A stretch of 64,000 nt of DNA from Rhizobium sp. FKY42 (GTDB taxonomy: Bacteria; Pseudomonadota; Alphaproteobacteria; Rhizobiales; Rhizobiaceae): positions 1-64,000 of the forward strand of contig NZ_STGA01000016.1 in the NCBI RefSeq assembly GCF_005222835.1, written 5' to 3'. This document shows, piece after piece, positions 41,358 through 51,084 of this stretch (its first letter is position 1; every line of letters begins with the position of its first letter). The position numbers were made by a program, and so were the translations under genes. The notes beneath the pieces were generated by a model. It searched no databases. It was not told the DNA's origin and saw nothing but the letters and a program-made list of their open reading frames with translations.

Positions 41358-42107
41358 TCAGGCAGTTTTCAGTGTGACGGTAAAAGACTGCCCGCCGAGC
41401 TTGGTCGTAAAGTGTGACGGCTTCTCGATCACAGGAGCACCACTCAGCGTTCCCGTTGTCAGGACCTGCCCCTTTTTCAGGTGTCCTCCCATTGGCAGAC
41501 CCTCATTGGCGCAACGGACCACGCTTTTCAGAACGTCGCCGTCGGGATGTACCGCGGCCCCATCGAACAGCACGCGCCCTTCGTTCTCCAGATACAATTT
41601 GCCGAGATCGGCACCTTCGTCGAGAAGCGCACGATCCAGCTGAGGACCGACCAGATAGCCAACATTGCTCATGCAATCCGCCAGCAGCAAGCCAAGCGAA
41701 CTGCCGGCTCCGCCGACATAACGGGTGCGAACCAGTTCAACACCGATATGAACGCTTTCGATAGCCTCCTGCACCTCTGCGCGGCTGTAACCTCCGGAAC
41801 GGATCGGCAAATCTCGCCCCAGGACAAGAGCCAGTTCGATCTCGACCTTGATTTCGTTCTCGAAGCCTGATTCCGGCTGACGCGACACGAACAGCAGAGG
41901 TGCACCGATTAGAACGCCTTCGCGGATCGAAAACTTGTAGCCGCCGAGATCGGCCCCCAAGGCCGAAGTTACAGCGCCTTGTGCGGCATAAAACGCGCCA
42001 GCTTCAGGTTCGGCCAAACCATCCTTCTCAATCACCGAGCCGGAACGGATCGCGTTTGCGAGGCGATCAACAAGCATGGAATGTTGCGAAACAGATGTCT
42101 GGTTCAT
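41358..42107 (-). CDS. 2-keto-4-pentenoate hydratase-like protein (MhpD/DmpE, FAH superfamily)
   Basis: A 249-residue protein of the hydratase/decarboxylase branch of the fumarylacetoacetate hydrolase superfamily. It has YKFSIREGVLIGAPL, the metal-binding FENEIKVEIELALVLGRDLP (two Glu in EIELA), and the C-terminal GQVLTTGTLSGAP. Members hydrate 2-hydroxypentadienoate-type intermediates of aromatic meta-cleavage or decarboxylate 4-oxalocrotonate. No ring-cleavage dioxygenase is nearby, so the pathway is unknown. The MHS-type carrier gene lies upstream on the same strand but is separated by a terminator. Confidence 0.82.
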   Translation of the reverse strand: MNQTSVSQHSMLVDRLANAIRSGSVIEKDGLAEPEAGAFYAAQGAVTSALGADLGGYKFSIREGVLIGAPLLFVSRQPESGFENEIKVEIELALVLGRDLPIRSGGYSRAEVQEAIESVHIGVELVRTRYVGGAGSSLGLLLADCMSNVGYLVGPQLDRALLDEGADLGKLYLENEGRVLFDGAAVHPDGDVLKSVVRCANEGLPMGGHLKKGQVLTTGTLSGAPVIEKPSHFTTKLGGQSFTVTLKTA

Positions 42108-42206
42108 GGATCGTCCTCCCGAAATAACTCATTGCTCCTCGCATGTCCTTGCCAAACGGACAATCCACATGACGCCCTTTGCGGTACAGTCGAGACAACA
42201 AAAAGA

Positions 42207-42230
42207 CCGCAGAAGACGATCCTTCTGCGG
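42207..42230 (-). terminator. Terminator of the MHS-type carrier gene
   Basis: CCGCAGAAG-gatcgt-CTTCTGCGG on the minus strand, a perfect 9-bp stem followed by TCTTTTTGTT. It lies 26 bp past the carrier stop and separates it from the hydratase gene. Confidence 0.82.
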
Positions 42231-42255
42231 CCTGCTCAGTCGAGGTTGGAAGGAT

Positions 42256-43602
42256 TCAGCGCTCGGCAGCAGACTGATGCTCGGAGCTGTCTAGAATTCG
42301 GCTCAGCGTCAGCGCAGCGAAAGTGCAGATGGCACCGGAGATCAGATAGCCACCGATGAAGATGATGCCGAATTCAGATGCGAGCCCCAGCGCCACAAGT
42401 GGGGCGAAACCGGCTCCGACCAGCCATGCCAGGTCGGACGTCAGGGCCGAGCCCGTATACCGGTAGCGCAGGGAGAACCGCGAGGAGACGGCGCCGGACG
42501 CCTGACCGAAGGAGAGGCCGAGGATCGCAAAGCCGAGGATGATGAACGCATCCTGACCCTTACCACCTGCTTCCAGCAGGAAGGGAGCAGAGAAGCTGAA
42601 GATCGCGATGAGAACGGCACCGATCATCAACTGGCGACGGCGGCCGATACGGTCCGCAATGGCGCCGGAAATGACAACGGAACCGATTCCGACAAAGGCT
42701 CCCAGGATCTGTACGAAGAGGAATTCTCCGGCCGACTGTCCACCGCGCAGGAAAACCCAGGTAAGCGGAAAGATGGTGACCAGATGGAACATGGCAAAGC
42801 TTGCCAGCGGCGCGAAGGCACCAAGCAGAACGTCACGACCATGCACACGCAATGTTTCCAGGACCGGGCTGGGACGCAGTTCATGGTTCTCGAACAGTTC
42901 ACCGAATTCACGGCTGGCAACGATACGCAGGCGGGCAAAAAGCGCGACCACGTTGATGGCGAAGGCGACGAAGAACGGATAGCGCCAGCCCCAGGACAGG
43001 AAGTCCGCATCCGACAGGCTGGTATAGAAATAGCCGAACAGGGCGCTGGCCAGCGCAAAGCCGATAGGCGCACCGAGCTGTGGCACCATGGCCCACCAGC
43101 CGCGTTCGGATTTCGGCGCATTCAGCGCGAGCAGCGATGCCATGCCATCCCAGGCACCGCCAAGCGCAAAGCCCTGACCCAGCCGGAAGAGAGCCAGCAA
43201 AGCCACGGCCCAGACACCAATCGATTCATAACCTGGCAGGAACGCCATGGAGGCCGTCGACCCACCGAGAATGAAGAGCGCAATGGTCAGCTTCATTCCG
43301 CGTCCATAAGTGCGGTCAACCCACATGAAGACCAGCGAACCAATGGGACGCGCGATAAAGGCCAGAGAAAAGACGGCGAAGGAATACAGCGTCGCCGTCA
43401 CCGGATCGGCGGCGAAGGAAAAGATGAGACGCGGGAAAACGAGAACGGATGCGAGGCCGTACACGAAGAAATCGAAGAATTCCGACATGCGGCCAATGAT
43501 CACACCGATGGCAATGCTGCCGGGCGACAGCGGCTTGTCATCGTGCATCTGGCGAGCGTCCCGCTCGAAATGGGCTGATGTCGGATGACTGGCTACGGAC
43601 AT
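42256..43602 (-). CDS. MFS transporter, metabolite:H+ symporter (MHS) family
   Basis: A 448-residue carrier with 12 helices. The N-terminal helix carries IGRMSEFFDFFVYGLASVLVFPRL, the MHS-family segment of ProP, ShiA and KgtP. Motif A reads DRTYGRGMKLT, and ADRIGRRRQLM is its second copy. The ATG at 43602 has AGAGGAG upstream. Substrates of this family are organic acids, betaines or shikimate. It has no co-transcribed enzyme because of the terminator after it; the hydratase next door could still belong to the same pathway. Confidence 0.85.
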   Translation of the reverse strand: MSVASHPTSAHFERDARQMHDDKPLSPGSIAIGVIIGRMSEFFDFFVYGLASVLVFPRLIFSFAADPVTATLYSFAVFSLAFIARPIGSLVFMWVDRTYGRGMKLTIALFILGGSTASMAFLPGYESIGVWAVALLALFRLGQGFALGGAWDGMASLLALNAPKSERGWWAMVPQLGAPIGFALASALFGYFYTSLSDADFLSWGWRYPFFVAFAINVVALFARLRIVASREFGELFENHELRPSPVLETLRVHGRDVLLGAFAPLASFAMFHLVTIFPLTWVFLRGGQSAGEFLFVQILGAFVGIGSVVISGAIADRIGRRRQLMIGAVLIAIFSFSAPFLLEAGGKGQDAFIILGFAILGLSFGQASGAVSSRFSLRYRYTGSALTSDLAWLVGAGFAPLVALGLASEFGIIFIGGYLISGAICTFAALTLSRILDSSEHQSAAER

Positions 43603-43937
43603 GAATGCACTCCTCTTATGCGGCGAATAGTCGCCTCCCCGACAGTGAGGATGATACATATTTGCCGCATATCAAGTGCGGTCTTGTCGCAAACCGCAAA
43701 TTTGTGCGTTGAGTGCGCTTTCCTCCTGCAACTTCAGGACTATTTCTGTGCTTTCACACAGAGAATTGAGTTCTGAACTAACCGCTGCAGGGTAAGTTGA
43801 GGGTATTGCGCATTGAACCACAGATGTTTATTGCGCCGCACTAAATTGTTTTTGCACTGCGACGAAAGACCTCATAGGGAGCTTCGCCTCAGTGCGTTAG
43901 TCGCAAGTAGACAAAACGCAAATTTCGAAATTGAAAG
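43603..43937. other. Intergenic region between the MHS carrier and cyoA
   Basis: No gene is supported in these 335 bp. It must hold divergent promoters. It contains CAAATTTG within CGCAAATTTGTGCG (about 43696-43709) and the 12-bp palindrome AATTTCGAAATT (43921-43932) directly against the cyoA ribosome site GAAAG. I see no complete FNR/FixK box (TTGAT-N4-ATCAA). Confidence 0.5.
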
Positions 43938-45065
43938 ATGCCACGGTTGATGAAGCTCATTCGCCGGCTTAGTGCCCTCGCCCTACCCCTCGCCCTGTCG
44001 GGCTGTGACCTCGTCGTGATGTCACCGTCCGGCGACATTGCCATGCAACAGCGTGATCTCATCATCGTTTCGGTGGTGCTGATGCTGCTGATCATCATCC
44101 CGGTGATCTGCCTGACGTTTTATTTCGCGTGGCATTATCGCCGCTCGAACATCAACGCCAAGTATGATCCGGAATGGCACCACTCCACGCGTCTGGAAGT
44201 GGTGATCTGGGCAGCGCCGCTTGCCATCATCATTGCGCTCGGTGCCGTCACCTGGGTCAGCACGCACAAGCTCGATCCCTATCGCCCGCTGGACCGCATA
44301 GACGCCAACCGTCCGGTTACTCCGGAAACCAAGCCGATCACGATCGAAGTGGTAGCGCTCGACTGGAAGTGGCTGTTCCTCTATCCCGAACAGGGCATTG
44401 CGACGGTGAACGAGATTGCAGCCCCGATCGACACGCCGATCGAGTTCAAGATCACCGGCTCGACGGTCATGAACTCCTTCTATATTCCGGCCCTCGCAGG
44501 CCAGATCTATGCCATGCCCGGCATGCAGACCAAGCTGCACGCCGTCATGAACAAGGAAGGCGTCTACGAAGGCTTCTCGGCGAACTACAGCGGCGACGGT
44601 TTTTCCGGCATGCGCTTCAAGTTCCACGGCATGTCGAACGACAATTTCGGACAATGGGTCGCACGTGTGAAGGGACAGGGATCCGCCCTGAACCGTGATG
44701 CGTATCTGAAGCTGGAACGCCCGAGCAGCCGCGTTCCCGTGACCTACTTCGCATCGGTTGAGAACGGTCTCTACGACGCCATCCTCAATCTCTGCGTCAA
44801 GCCCGGACAGATGTGCGCCAATGAAATGATGCACATCGACATGATGGGCGGCGCTGGCAAGGACAGCCACGAGAACCGCAAGCGTCTCGAATACGATACC
44901 CGTTGGGCCGCAGATGCAGGCCCTGGCGCGACACATCCGGCAACCGGCCATGGTGCCAAGGAGCCGACGCAAGCTGGAGGCGTGAATGCGCCGGCTGGAG
45001 CCACCGAAGGCCATGAAGGCCACGGCGCAGCACCAGGCCAGCTCAACACGAACCCGAAGCCTTGA
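43938..45065 (+). CDS. cyoA: Cytochrome bo-type quinol oxidase subunit II
   Basis: A 375-residue lipoprotein subunit. The lipobox LALSGC (cleavage before Cys23) is followed by two helices (about 42-62 and 85-108) and a periplasmic cupredoxin-like domain without the CuA ligands, as expected for quinol oxidases (WKWLFLYPEQGIATVNE, NSFYIPALAGQIYAMPGM). The C-terminal tail is long and rich in His, Gly and Ala (GHEGHGAAP), beyond the usual 315 or so residues. It is the first of cyoABCD, 29 bp before cyoB. The complex oxidises ubiquinol and pumps protons under ample oxygen. Confidence 0.93.
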   Translation: MPRLMKLIRRLSALALPLALSGCDLVVMSPSGDIAMQQRDLIIVSVVLMLLIIIPVICLTFYFAWHYRRSNINAKYDPEWHHSTRLEVVIWAAPLAIIIALGAVTWVSTHKLDPYRPLDRIDANRPVTPETKPITIEVVALDWKWLFLYPEQGIATVNEIAAPIDTPIEFKITGSTVMNSFYIPALAGQIYAMPGMQTKLHAVMNKEGVYEGFSANYSGDGFSGMRFKFHGMSNDNFGQWVARVKGQGSALNRDAYLKLERPSSRVPVTYFASVENGLYDAILNLCVKPGQMCANEMMHIDMMGGAGKDSHENRKRLEYDTRWAADAGPGATHPATGHGAKEPTQAGGVNAPAGATEGHEGHGAAPGQLNTNPKP

Positions 45066-45094
45066 TCTGGCTGGATAGGTAATTGGAAACTGCC

Positions 45095-47101
45095 ATGTTT
45101 ACGAACACAAACCTGATGGAATTCATTTTCGGACGGTTGTCATGGAACTCACTCGCTTTTACCCATGACCCGATCATTCTGGCGACTTTCGTGGTCGTCG
45201 TCCTTGGCGGCGGCGCCGTCGTCGGCGCGATCACCTATTTCCGCCTCTGGGGCTATCTCTGGAATGAGTGGTTCACCAGTGTCGATCACAAGAAGATCGG
45301 CATCATGTACGTCATCCTGTCGCTTGTCATGCTAATGCGTGGCTTCGCCGACGCCGTCATGATGCGCGCCCAGCAGGCGATTGCCTTTGGCGAGAACCAG
45401 GGCTATCTGCCGCCGCATCATTACGATCAGATTTTCACCGCCCATGGCGTGATCATGATCTTCTTCTTCGCCATGCCGCTGGTGACGGGTATCATGAACT
45501 ATGTGGTGCCGCTGCAGATCGGCGCGCGCGACGTTTCCTTCCCCTTCCTGAACAATTTCTCGTTCTGGATGACCACGGCGGGCGCCGTCATCATCATGAT
45601 GTCGCTTTTCGTCGGTGAATTCGCCCGTACCGGCTGGCTGGCCTACCCGCCGCTGTCCGGAGCAGATTACTCGCCAGGCGTCGGCGTCGACTACTATATC
45701 TGGGGCTTACAGGTCGCAGGTGTCGGAACAACGCTATCCGGTATCAACCTCATCGCCACCATCGTGAAGATGCGCGCTCCGGGCATGACCATGATGAAGA
45801 TGCCGATCTTCACCTGGACCTCGCTCTGCACCAACGTTCTGATCGTGGCATCCTTCCCGATCCTGACAGCAACCCTCGTCCTGCTTACCCTTGACCGCTA
45901 CGTTGGCACGAATTTCTTCACCAACGATCTGGGCGGCAACCCGATGATGTATGTGAACCTCATCTGGATCTGGGGCCATCCGGAGGTCTACATTCTCATC
46001 CTGCCGGCCTTCGGTATCTTCTCGGAAATCGTCTCGACCTTCTCCGGCAAGCGCCTCTTCGGTTATGCCTCGATGGTCTACGCCACGGTCGTCATCACGA
46101 TCCTGTCCTACATCGTGTGGCTGCACCACTTCTTCACCATGGGTTCGGGCGCAAGCGTCAATGCCTTCTTCGGCATTACGACGATGATCATCTCTATCCC
46201 GACCGGCGCGAAGATCTTCAACTGGCTCTTCACCATGTATCGCGGCCGTATTCGCTACGAAGTTCCGATGTACTGGACGATCGGCTTCATGGTGACCTTC
46301 GTCATCGGTGGCATGACCGGCGTCATGCTGGCCATTCCCCCGGCCGATTTCGTGCTGCACAACTCGCTCTTCCTGATAGCGCACTTCCATAACGTGATCA
46401 TCGGCGGCGTGGTGTTCGGCCTGCTGGCGGGCATCAATTTCTGGTACCCGAAGGCCTTCGGCTACCGTCTCGATCCGTTCTGGGGCAAGATGTCCTTCTG
46501 GTTCTGGCTGACCGGCTTCTACTTCGCCTTCATGCCGCTTTACGTTCTCGGCCTGATGGGCGTAACCCGCCGCGTCAACCACTTCGAGGATTCCTCCCTG
46601 CAGATCTGGTTCATCATCGCAGCCTTCGGTGCCTTCCTGATCGCGCTAGGTATCGCTTCCTTCGTGATCCAGCTCGTCGTCAGCTTCTTCAAGCGCGAAC
46701 AGCTGCGGGATACGACAGGCGATCCGTGGAATGGCCGTACGCTGGAATGGTCCACGTCTTCGCCGCCGCCGGAATACAACTTCGCCTTCACGCCCGTCGT
46801 TTACGATCATGACGGCTGGTATGACATGAAGAACAGCGGCTATGTGCGTCCGCTGGAAGGGTTCAAGCCGATCCATATGCCAAAGAACACCGGCACCGGT
46901 GTGATCCTCTCGGCGTTCAGCGTCACGCTGGCCTTCGGACTGATCTGGTACATGTGGTGGCTGGCAGCCTTGTCGTTCCTCGCCATTCTGGTGGTGTCGA
47001 TCGCACATACCTTCAACTACAAGCGTGACTACTACATTCAGGCTGAAACCGTTATTGCAACGGAGAACGCCCGGACCAAGCAGCTTGCGGAACAGGCCTG
47101 A
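45095..47101 (+). CDS. cyoB: Cytochrome bo-type quinol oxidase subunit I
   Basis: A 668-residue haem-copper oxidase catalytic subunit. [16 protein letters not shown] holds the low-spin haem ligand, [15 protein letters not shown] holds the CuB His and the cross-linked Tyr of the K-channel, HHFFTMG holds two CuB histidines, and HFHNVIIGG holds the high-spin and low-spin haem ligands. Start ATG at 45095 ([17 protein letters not shown]); TTG at 45083 is less likely. It is type A1 by its YILILP-x-FG Glu-free helix VI motif with PEVY. The gene follows cyoA and precedes cyoC by 5 bp. Confidence 0.95.
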   Translation: MFTNTNLMEFIFGRLSWNSLAFTHDPIILATFVVVVLGGGAVVGAITYFRLWGYLWNEWFTSVDHKKIGIMYVILSLVMLMRGFADAVMMRAQQAIAFGENQGYLPPHHYDQIFTAHGVIMIFFFAMPLVTGIMNYVVPLQIGARDVSFPFLNNFSFWMTTAGAVIIMMSLFVGEFARTGWLAYPPLSGADYSPGVGVDYYIWGLQVAGVGTTLSGINLIATIVKMRAPGMTMMKMPIFTWTSLCTNVLIVASFPILTATLVLLTLDRYVGTNFFTNDLGGNPMMYVNLIWIWGHPEVYILILPAFGIFSEIVSTFSGKRLFGYASMVYATVVITILSYIVWLHHFFTMGSGASVNAFFGITTMIISIPTGAKIFNWLFTMYRGRIRYEVPMYWTIGFMVTFVIGGMTGVMLAIPPADFVLHNSLFLIAHFHNVIIGGVVFGLLAGINFWYPKAFGYRLDPFWGKMSFWFWLTGFYFAFMPLYVLGLMGVTRRVNHFEDSSLQIWFIIAAFGAFLIALGIASFVIQLVVSFFKREQLRDTTGDPWNGRTLEWSTSSPPPEYNFAFTPVVYDHDGWYDMKNSGYVRPLEGFKPIHMPKNTGTGVILSAFSVTLAFGLIWYMWWLAALSFLAILVVSIAHTFNYKRDYYIQAETVIATENARTKQLAEQA

Positions 47102-47106
47102 TCACC

Positions 47107-47727
47107 ATGAGCAACACACAAGCGGCGACGTCCGAAAAGCCCGTCTTCTACCTGACGGAAGAACATCATCCGGAAAACAGCACCAATCTGGGCTTCTGGA
47201 TCTACCTGATGAGCGACTGCCTGATGTTCGCAGTGCTCTTCGCAACCTACGCAGTCCTCGGCCGCAGCTATGCGGCCGGCCCCTCCCCGGCAGACCTTTT
47301 CGACCTGAAGCTGGTCGCCATCAACACGGCCATGCTGCTGTTTTCATCTATCACCTATGGCTTTGCCATGTTGCGGATGGAAAAGGGTGACAAGAGCGGC
47401 ACCCTGATGTGGCTGGGCATCACGGGCCTCTTCGGCCTCGCGTTTCTGGGCATCGAGCTCTACGAGTTCTACCACCTGATCCATGAAGGAGCGACACCGC
47501 AGCGCTCGGCCTTCCTGTCAGCATTCTTTACGCTGGTCGGCACCCACGGTCTGCACGTCACCTTCGGCTGCATCTGGCTCGTTACACTGATGGTGCAGGT
47601 CGCAAAATTCGGCCTCATCGAAGAAAACCGCCGCCGTCTGATGTGCCTTTCCATGTTCTGGCACTTCCTTGACGTGATCTGGATCGGTGTCTTCTCCCTC
47701 GTTTACCTGGTTGGAGTGCTCGGATGA
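47107..47727 (+). CDS. cyoC: Cytochrome bo-type quinol oxidase subunit III
   Basis: A 206-residue membrane subunit with five helices, typical CyoC length. Conserved segments are [63 protein letters not shown] and [18 protein letters not shown]. It overlaps cyoD by 4 bp (ATGA). Subunit III supports subunit I stability and proton uptake but has no metal. Confidence 0.93.
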   Translation: MSNTQAATSEKPVFYLTEEHHPENSTNLGFWIYLMSDCLMFAVLFATYAVLGRSYAAGPSPADLFDLKLVAINTAMLLFSSITYGFAMLRMEKGDKSGTLMWLGITGLFGLAFLGIELYEFYHLIHEGATPQRSAFLSAFFTLVGTHGLHVTFGCIWLVTLMVQVAKFGLIEENRRRLMCLSMFWHFLDVIWIGVFSLVYLVGVLG

Positions 47728-48131
47728 GTTCGCACCCTCACGCACCGGCGCATGAGAGCGCCCATAATACGCATCATGGTCACAGCCACGGTCATGAAGC
47801 CGCCCATGGTAGCTTCAAGAGCTACATGACCGGCTTCATTCTGTCCGTCATCCTGACCGCAATTCCATTCTGGCTGGTCATGGGTGATGTGCTGGAAAGC
47901 CGCGCGCTGACCGTTGGCATCATCATCATTTTCGGTGGTGTGCAGATGGTGGTCCACATGATCTACTTCCTGCACATGAACACCAAGTCGGAAGGCGGGT
48001 GGACGATGCTGGCAATGATCTTCACCATCATCATCGTCGTCATCATGCTCGCGGGCTCCATGTGGGTCATGCACCATCTCAACACAAACATGATGCCGAT
48101 GAGCCCTGAAATGATGAAGAACATGCCCTGA
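47724..48131 (+). CDS. cyoD: Cytochrome bo-type quinol oxidase subunit IV
   Basis: A 135-residue subunit with three helices (about 35-52, 63-82, 92-112). The N-terminal 30 residues are very rich in histidine ([20 protein letters not shown]), and the C-terminus is rich in methionine ([10 protein letters not shown]). His- and Met-rich tails suggest copper binding, which is not a known feature of CyoD in E. coli. The core [23 protein letters not shown] is conserved. It overlaps cyoC by 4 bp. No cyoE (haem O synthase) follows. Confidence 0.9.
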   Translation: MSSHPHAPAHESAHNTHHGHSHGHEAAHGSFKSYMTGFILSVILTAIPFWLVMGDVLESRALTVGIIIIFGGVQMVVHMIYFLHMNTKSEGGWTMLAMIFTIIIVVIMLAGSMWVMHHLNTNMMPMSPEMMKNMP

Positions 48132-48161
48132 CGGGCGGTTTTTCCAACAGAGTTGAAAGTC

Positions 48162-48890
48162 ATGACCGAGGCCCGCCCTACGACCGCAAAACGCCATACA
48201 GCCTTTGCGGCCATCATGGCGGGCCTCGTTCTCGTTTTTCTGGCCCTCGGCACCTGGCAGGTACAACGCCTGTTCTGGAAGCTGGATCTGATTGCCCGCG
48301 TCGATGCCCGTATCCATGCGGAACCGGTTCCCGCTCCTCCTCCATCGACAAGTATCAGCACGGCGAATGACGAATACAAGCGCGTGACCGCAACGGGCCG
48401 CCTGTTGAACGACAAGGAAGTGTTCGTTCAGGCTGTCACGGAACTTGGCCCCGGTTTCTGGGTGGTCACACCGCTTCAGACAGCGGATCAGGGAATCATC
48501 CTCATCAATCGCGGCTTCGTGCCGAAAGAAAAGCGTGATCCTGCGGCACGCAGGCAAGCCCAATATGAAACCCCCGTTACGGTAACAGGCCTCCTGCGCA
48601 TGAGTGAGCCGAAAGGCGGCTTCCTTCGTGCCAACGATCCATCAAACGACCGCTGGTACTCCCGCGATGTGGAGGCAATTGCCAAGGCGCGCAGCCTGAC
48701 CAACGTCACGCCCTATTTCATCGATTCGGATACGACACCCAACCCTGGTGGCTTTCCGGTGGGTGGGCTCACGATCGTGAAATTTCGCAACAGCCATCTG
48801 GTCTATGCGCTGACCTGGTACAGCCTGGCAGCCATGTCTGCGGGTGCGGTCTATTTTCTTTCGCGGCGACGCAAGGTCACGGAAAATTAA
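48162..48890 (+). CDS. SURF1-family oxidase assembly protein
   Basis: A 242-residue protein with a transmembrane helix at each end (FAAIMAGLVLVFLALGTWQVQRL near 16-38; LTWYSLAAMSAGAVYFLSRRR at the C-terminus) and a periplasmic SURF1 domain between (VTATGRLL, GFWVVTPLQTADQGIILINRGFVP, PVTVTGLLR). SURF1 proteins help insert haem into subunit I of haem-copper oxidases. It starts 30 bp after cyoD in the same unit. TTG at 48153 is an alternative start with no better ribosome site. Confidence 0.88.
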   Translation: MTEARPTTAKRHTAFAAIMAGLVLVFLALGTWQVQRLFWKLDLIARVDARIHAEPVPAPPPSTSISTANDEYKRVTATGRLLNDKEVFVQAVTELGPGFWVVTPLQTADQGIILINRGFVPKEKRDPAARRQAQYETPVTVTGLLRMSEPKGGFLRANDPSNDRWYSRDVEAIAKARSLTNVTPYFIDSDTTPNPGGFPVGGLTIVKFRNSHLVYALTWYSLAAMSAGAVYFLSRRRKVTEN

Positions 48891-48906
48891 GCCGACCTCA
48901 AATTGA

Positions 48907-49383
48907 TCAGCGAGATGCTCTCAAAGCCTGCTCCCGGCTAACGCCAAAATGATCGAGAATCATCTGCACATTGCGGCGGTGGGACTTGAAGTAGAGGTCA
49001 AAGACATCACCCAACACTGGAACGCTGCCGAGCACTGCATCGGCTCCGATGTTTCCCGCCATCTTCAGCAGCTTCTCGTTTGGCAGGCCGAGGCGCCGTG
49101 CCTCATTGATGATGAAAACGCCGATCAGCGCACCGCTCGCATCACCCACGATTGGCAGAAGCCCGAGAATGGAGTCGGCGCCGAAGCGAATGCCGACACC
49201 AGGAATGCGAATGGCCGTATCCATTACACGGGCAAGACGCACAAGCCGTCCGATCCGGCGCAGTTTTTCCGCGTCCAGGGCGCCCCTGGCATAAGCGCGC
49301 CGAGAATTCCGAGACGAAAACCCGAACCGAGCCTTCGCACCTGCATCTACCATGTATGATGCCTCCAGAAGCTTCGCGGCCAT
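48907..49383 (-). CDS. DUF4112-family membrane protein
   Basis: A 158-residue protein of the DUF4112 family. LARVMDTAIRIPGVGIRFGADSILGLLPIVGDASGALIGVFIINEARRLG and GNIGADAVLGSVPVLGDVFDLYFKSHRRN are the two family repeats around the helix pairs. The function of the family is unknown. An internal ATG at 49353 gives MVDAGAKARFG and is as plausible as 49383. It is convergent with the SURF1 gene, 16 bp apart, and not co-transcribed with it. Confidence 0.78.
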   Translation of the reverse strand: MAAKLLEASYMVDAGAKARFGFSSRNSRRAYARGALDAEKLRRIGRLVRLARVMDTAIRIPGVGIRFGADSILGLLPIVGDASGALIGVFIINEARRLGLPNEKLLKMAGNIGADAVLGSVPVLGDVFDLYFKSHRRNVQMILDHFGVSREQALRASR

Positions 49384-49455
49384 GTGACCGCGAGGAGAGA
49401 GGTGGGAAGTGCAAAAGGCGTTTGCAACAGGCTTGGCTAATATGTTAGAGATAAC

Positions 49456-50988
49456 TCATGTGACAGCCCCGACCTGCCACGGCACGAATTCATTGTCGCC
49501 GTAATCGTAGATCTCGCTGAGTGTCTTCTGGCCTGACGCAACGGCCAGAATATGTTCGAAGATGCGCTCACCGGATTGTTCGATGGTTTCGTCACCTGTA
49601 ACGATGCCGCCGCAGTTGAGATCCATATCCTCCTTCATGTGCTCATACATGTCGGTATTGGTGGCGATCTTGATGCAAGGGGATGGCTTGAAGCCGGACA
49701 CGGAACCACGGCCGGTGGTGAAACAGATGACATTGCAGCCGCCTGCCACCTGACCGGTGACGGCAACCGGATCATATCCCGGCGTGTCCATGAAGACGAA
49801 GCCCGGTTCAGTTACCGTTTCGGCAAATTCATAGACGGCCTTGAGCGGCATGGAACCGCCCTTGGCGACTGCCCCAAGCGACTTTTCCAGAATGGTGGTC
49901 AGGCCGCCCAGCTTGTTGCCGTGGGAGGGGTTATTGTTCAGCTCATCACCGTTGCGAGCTGTGTAATCCCGCCACCAGTCAATCCGGTCGAGCAGCTTCT
50001 GCGCAACAGCGGGGGTTACTGCACGCCGCGTTAGAAGATGCTCGGCGCCATAAATCTCCGGCGTTTCAGACAGAACCGTCGTACCGCCATGGCGCACGAT
50101 GAGATCCGATGCGTTGCCCAGTGCCGGATTGGCAGAAATGCCGGAATAGCCATCGGAGCCACCGCATTCCAGCGCCAGCTTCAGCTTGGAAAGCGGCTGT
50201 GGTGTGCGTTGCGCGGCGTTCACCGATGGAAGCATTTCCTTGACCATCGCAATGGCCGCATCGATCGTTTTCTTCGTGCCGCCATATTGCTGGATCGTCA
50301 TAGTGCGCAGACGATCCCCCTCCTCCATTTTGTAATGCTCGAGGATCGGCGCGATCTGGTTCGTTTCACAACCGAGACCAATCATCAGGATGCCGCCGAA
50401 ATTGGGATGGCGCGCATAGCCCTGGATGGTGCGGATAAGCAAGCGATACCCTTCGGACTTGTTGTTCAGCGCACAGCCGCCGCCATGGGTCAGCGCCACG
50501 ACGCCATCGACATTCTCGAAGCCTTCCAGACCGCCCATGCGATTGAAGTAATCGGCGATGTAGCGCGAGACGGTGGCGGAACAGTTTACCGAGGAGATGA
50601 TGCCGATGTAATTGCGCGTGCCAGCGCCGCCAATGCCGCGATCATAGCCCATGAAGGTGCGCCGCTCTTCCACCGGCACCATGCCCTTTTCTTCGATGTC
50701 GACGCAAAATTGATGCTCGTGCTCAGAGGGCAGCATGGCGAGATTGTGCAGATGCACATGCGCACCGGCCTCGATGTCCTGCGTGGCAAGGCCGATGATC
50801 TGGCCATATTTGCGCACCTCATGACCGGACGGAATGGCACGGATCGCCACCTTGTGACCGCGTGCAATAAGTTCGCGCGCATTCAGATCACGATAGCCGG
50901 TCGGCTGTCCGACGGGAATAGCGCGGCGGGCCACAGCGACGTCGTCAATCTCGTTGAGCAGAATGGTAGGGGAAACAGTATCACTCAT
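49456..50988 (-). CDS. UxaA-family sugar-acid dehydratase (altronate dehydratase-like)
   Basis: A 510-residue dehydratase. An N-terminal SAF domain (about 12-95; INEIDDVAVARRAIPVG-type segment) precedes the UxaA/GarD catalytic domain (GYDRGIGGAGTRNYIGIISSVNCSATV, ALTHGGGCAL, LGCETNQI, LECGGSDGYSGISANPALG). Family enzymes dehydrate D-altronate or galactarate to 2-keto-3-deoxy acids using Fe2+. The ATG at 50988 has GAGGAGG upstream. It follows the FadR-type regulator on the same strand and faces the L-fucose pathway genes, so it may act on a related 6-deoxy or pentonic acid; the window already has an enolase-type L-fuconate dehydratase. Confidence 0.85.
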   Translation of the reverse strand: MSDTVSPTILLNEIDDVAVARRAIPVGQPTGYRDLNARELIARGHKVAIRAIPSGHEVRKYGQIIGLATQDIEAGAHVHLHNLAMLPSEHEHQFCVDIEEKGMVPVEERRTFMGYDRGIGGAGTRNYIGIISSVNCSATVSRYIADYFNRMGGLEGFENVDGVVALTHGGGCALNNKSEGYRLLIRTIQGYARHPNFGGILMIGLGCETNQIAPILEHYKMEEGDRLRTMTIQQYGGTKKTIDAAIAMVKEMLPSVNAAQRTPQPLSKLKLALECGGSDGYSGISANPALGNASDLIVRHGGTTVLSETPEIYGAEHLLTRRAVTPAVAQKLLDRIDWWRDYTARNGDELNNNPSHGNKLGGLTTILEKSLGAVAKGGSMPLKAVYEFAETVTEPGFVFMDTPGYDPVAVTGQVAGGCNVICFTTGRGSVSGFKPSPCIKIATNTDMYEHMKEDMDLNCGGIVTGDETIEQSGERIFEHILAVASGQKTLSEIYDYGDNEFVPWQVGAVT

Positions 50989-51024
50989 GATGTCTTCCTC
51001 CTCCCCGGAGGTCCTTGGTTCAGC

Positions 51025-51082
51025 GAGCATTTCCAGCAAAGGTGTCGAGCGGTTTTGCGTCCGGAAATGCGTTAAAAAGATT
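51025..51082. repeat. Rhizobial mosaic repeat, copy 3
   Basis: GAGCATTTCCAGCAAAGGTG, GCGGTTTTGCGTCCGG and AAATGCG match copies 1 and 2. The ends GCATTTCC (51027-51034) and GGAAATGC (51063-51070) are a perfect 8-bp inverted pair. The element lies between the FadR-type regulator stop and uxaA start, so it is transcribed with them. Confidence 0.7.
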
Positions 51083-51084
51083 GA

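Noticed and set aside
45083-45094. TTG start for cyoB
   Set aside because: ATG at 45095 matches the usual CyoB N-terminus; TTG would add four residues without a better ribosome site.
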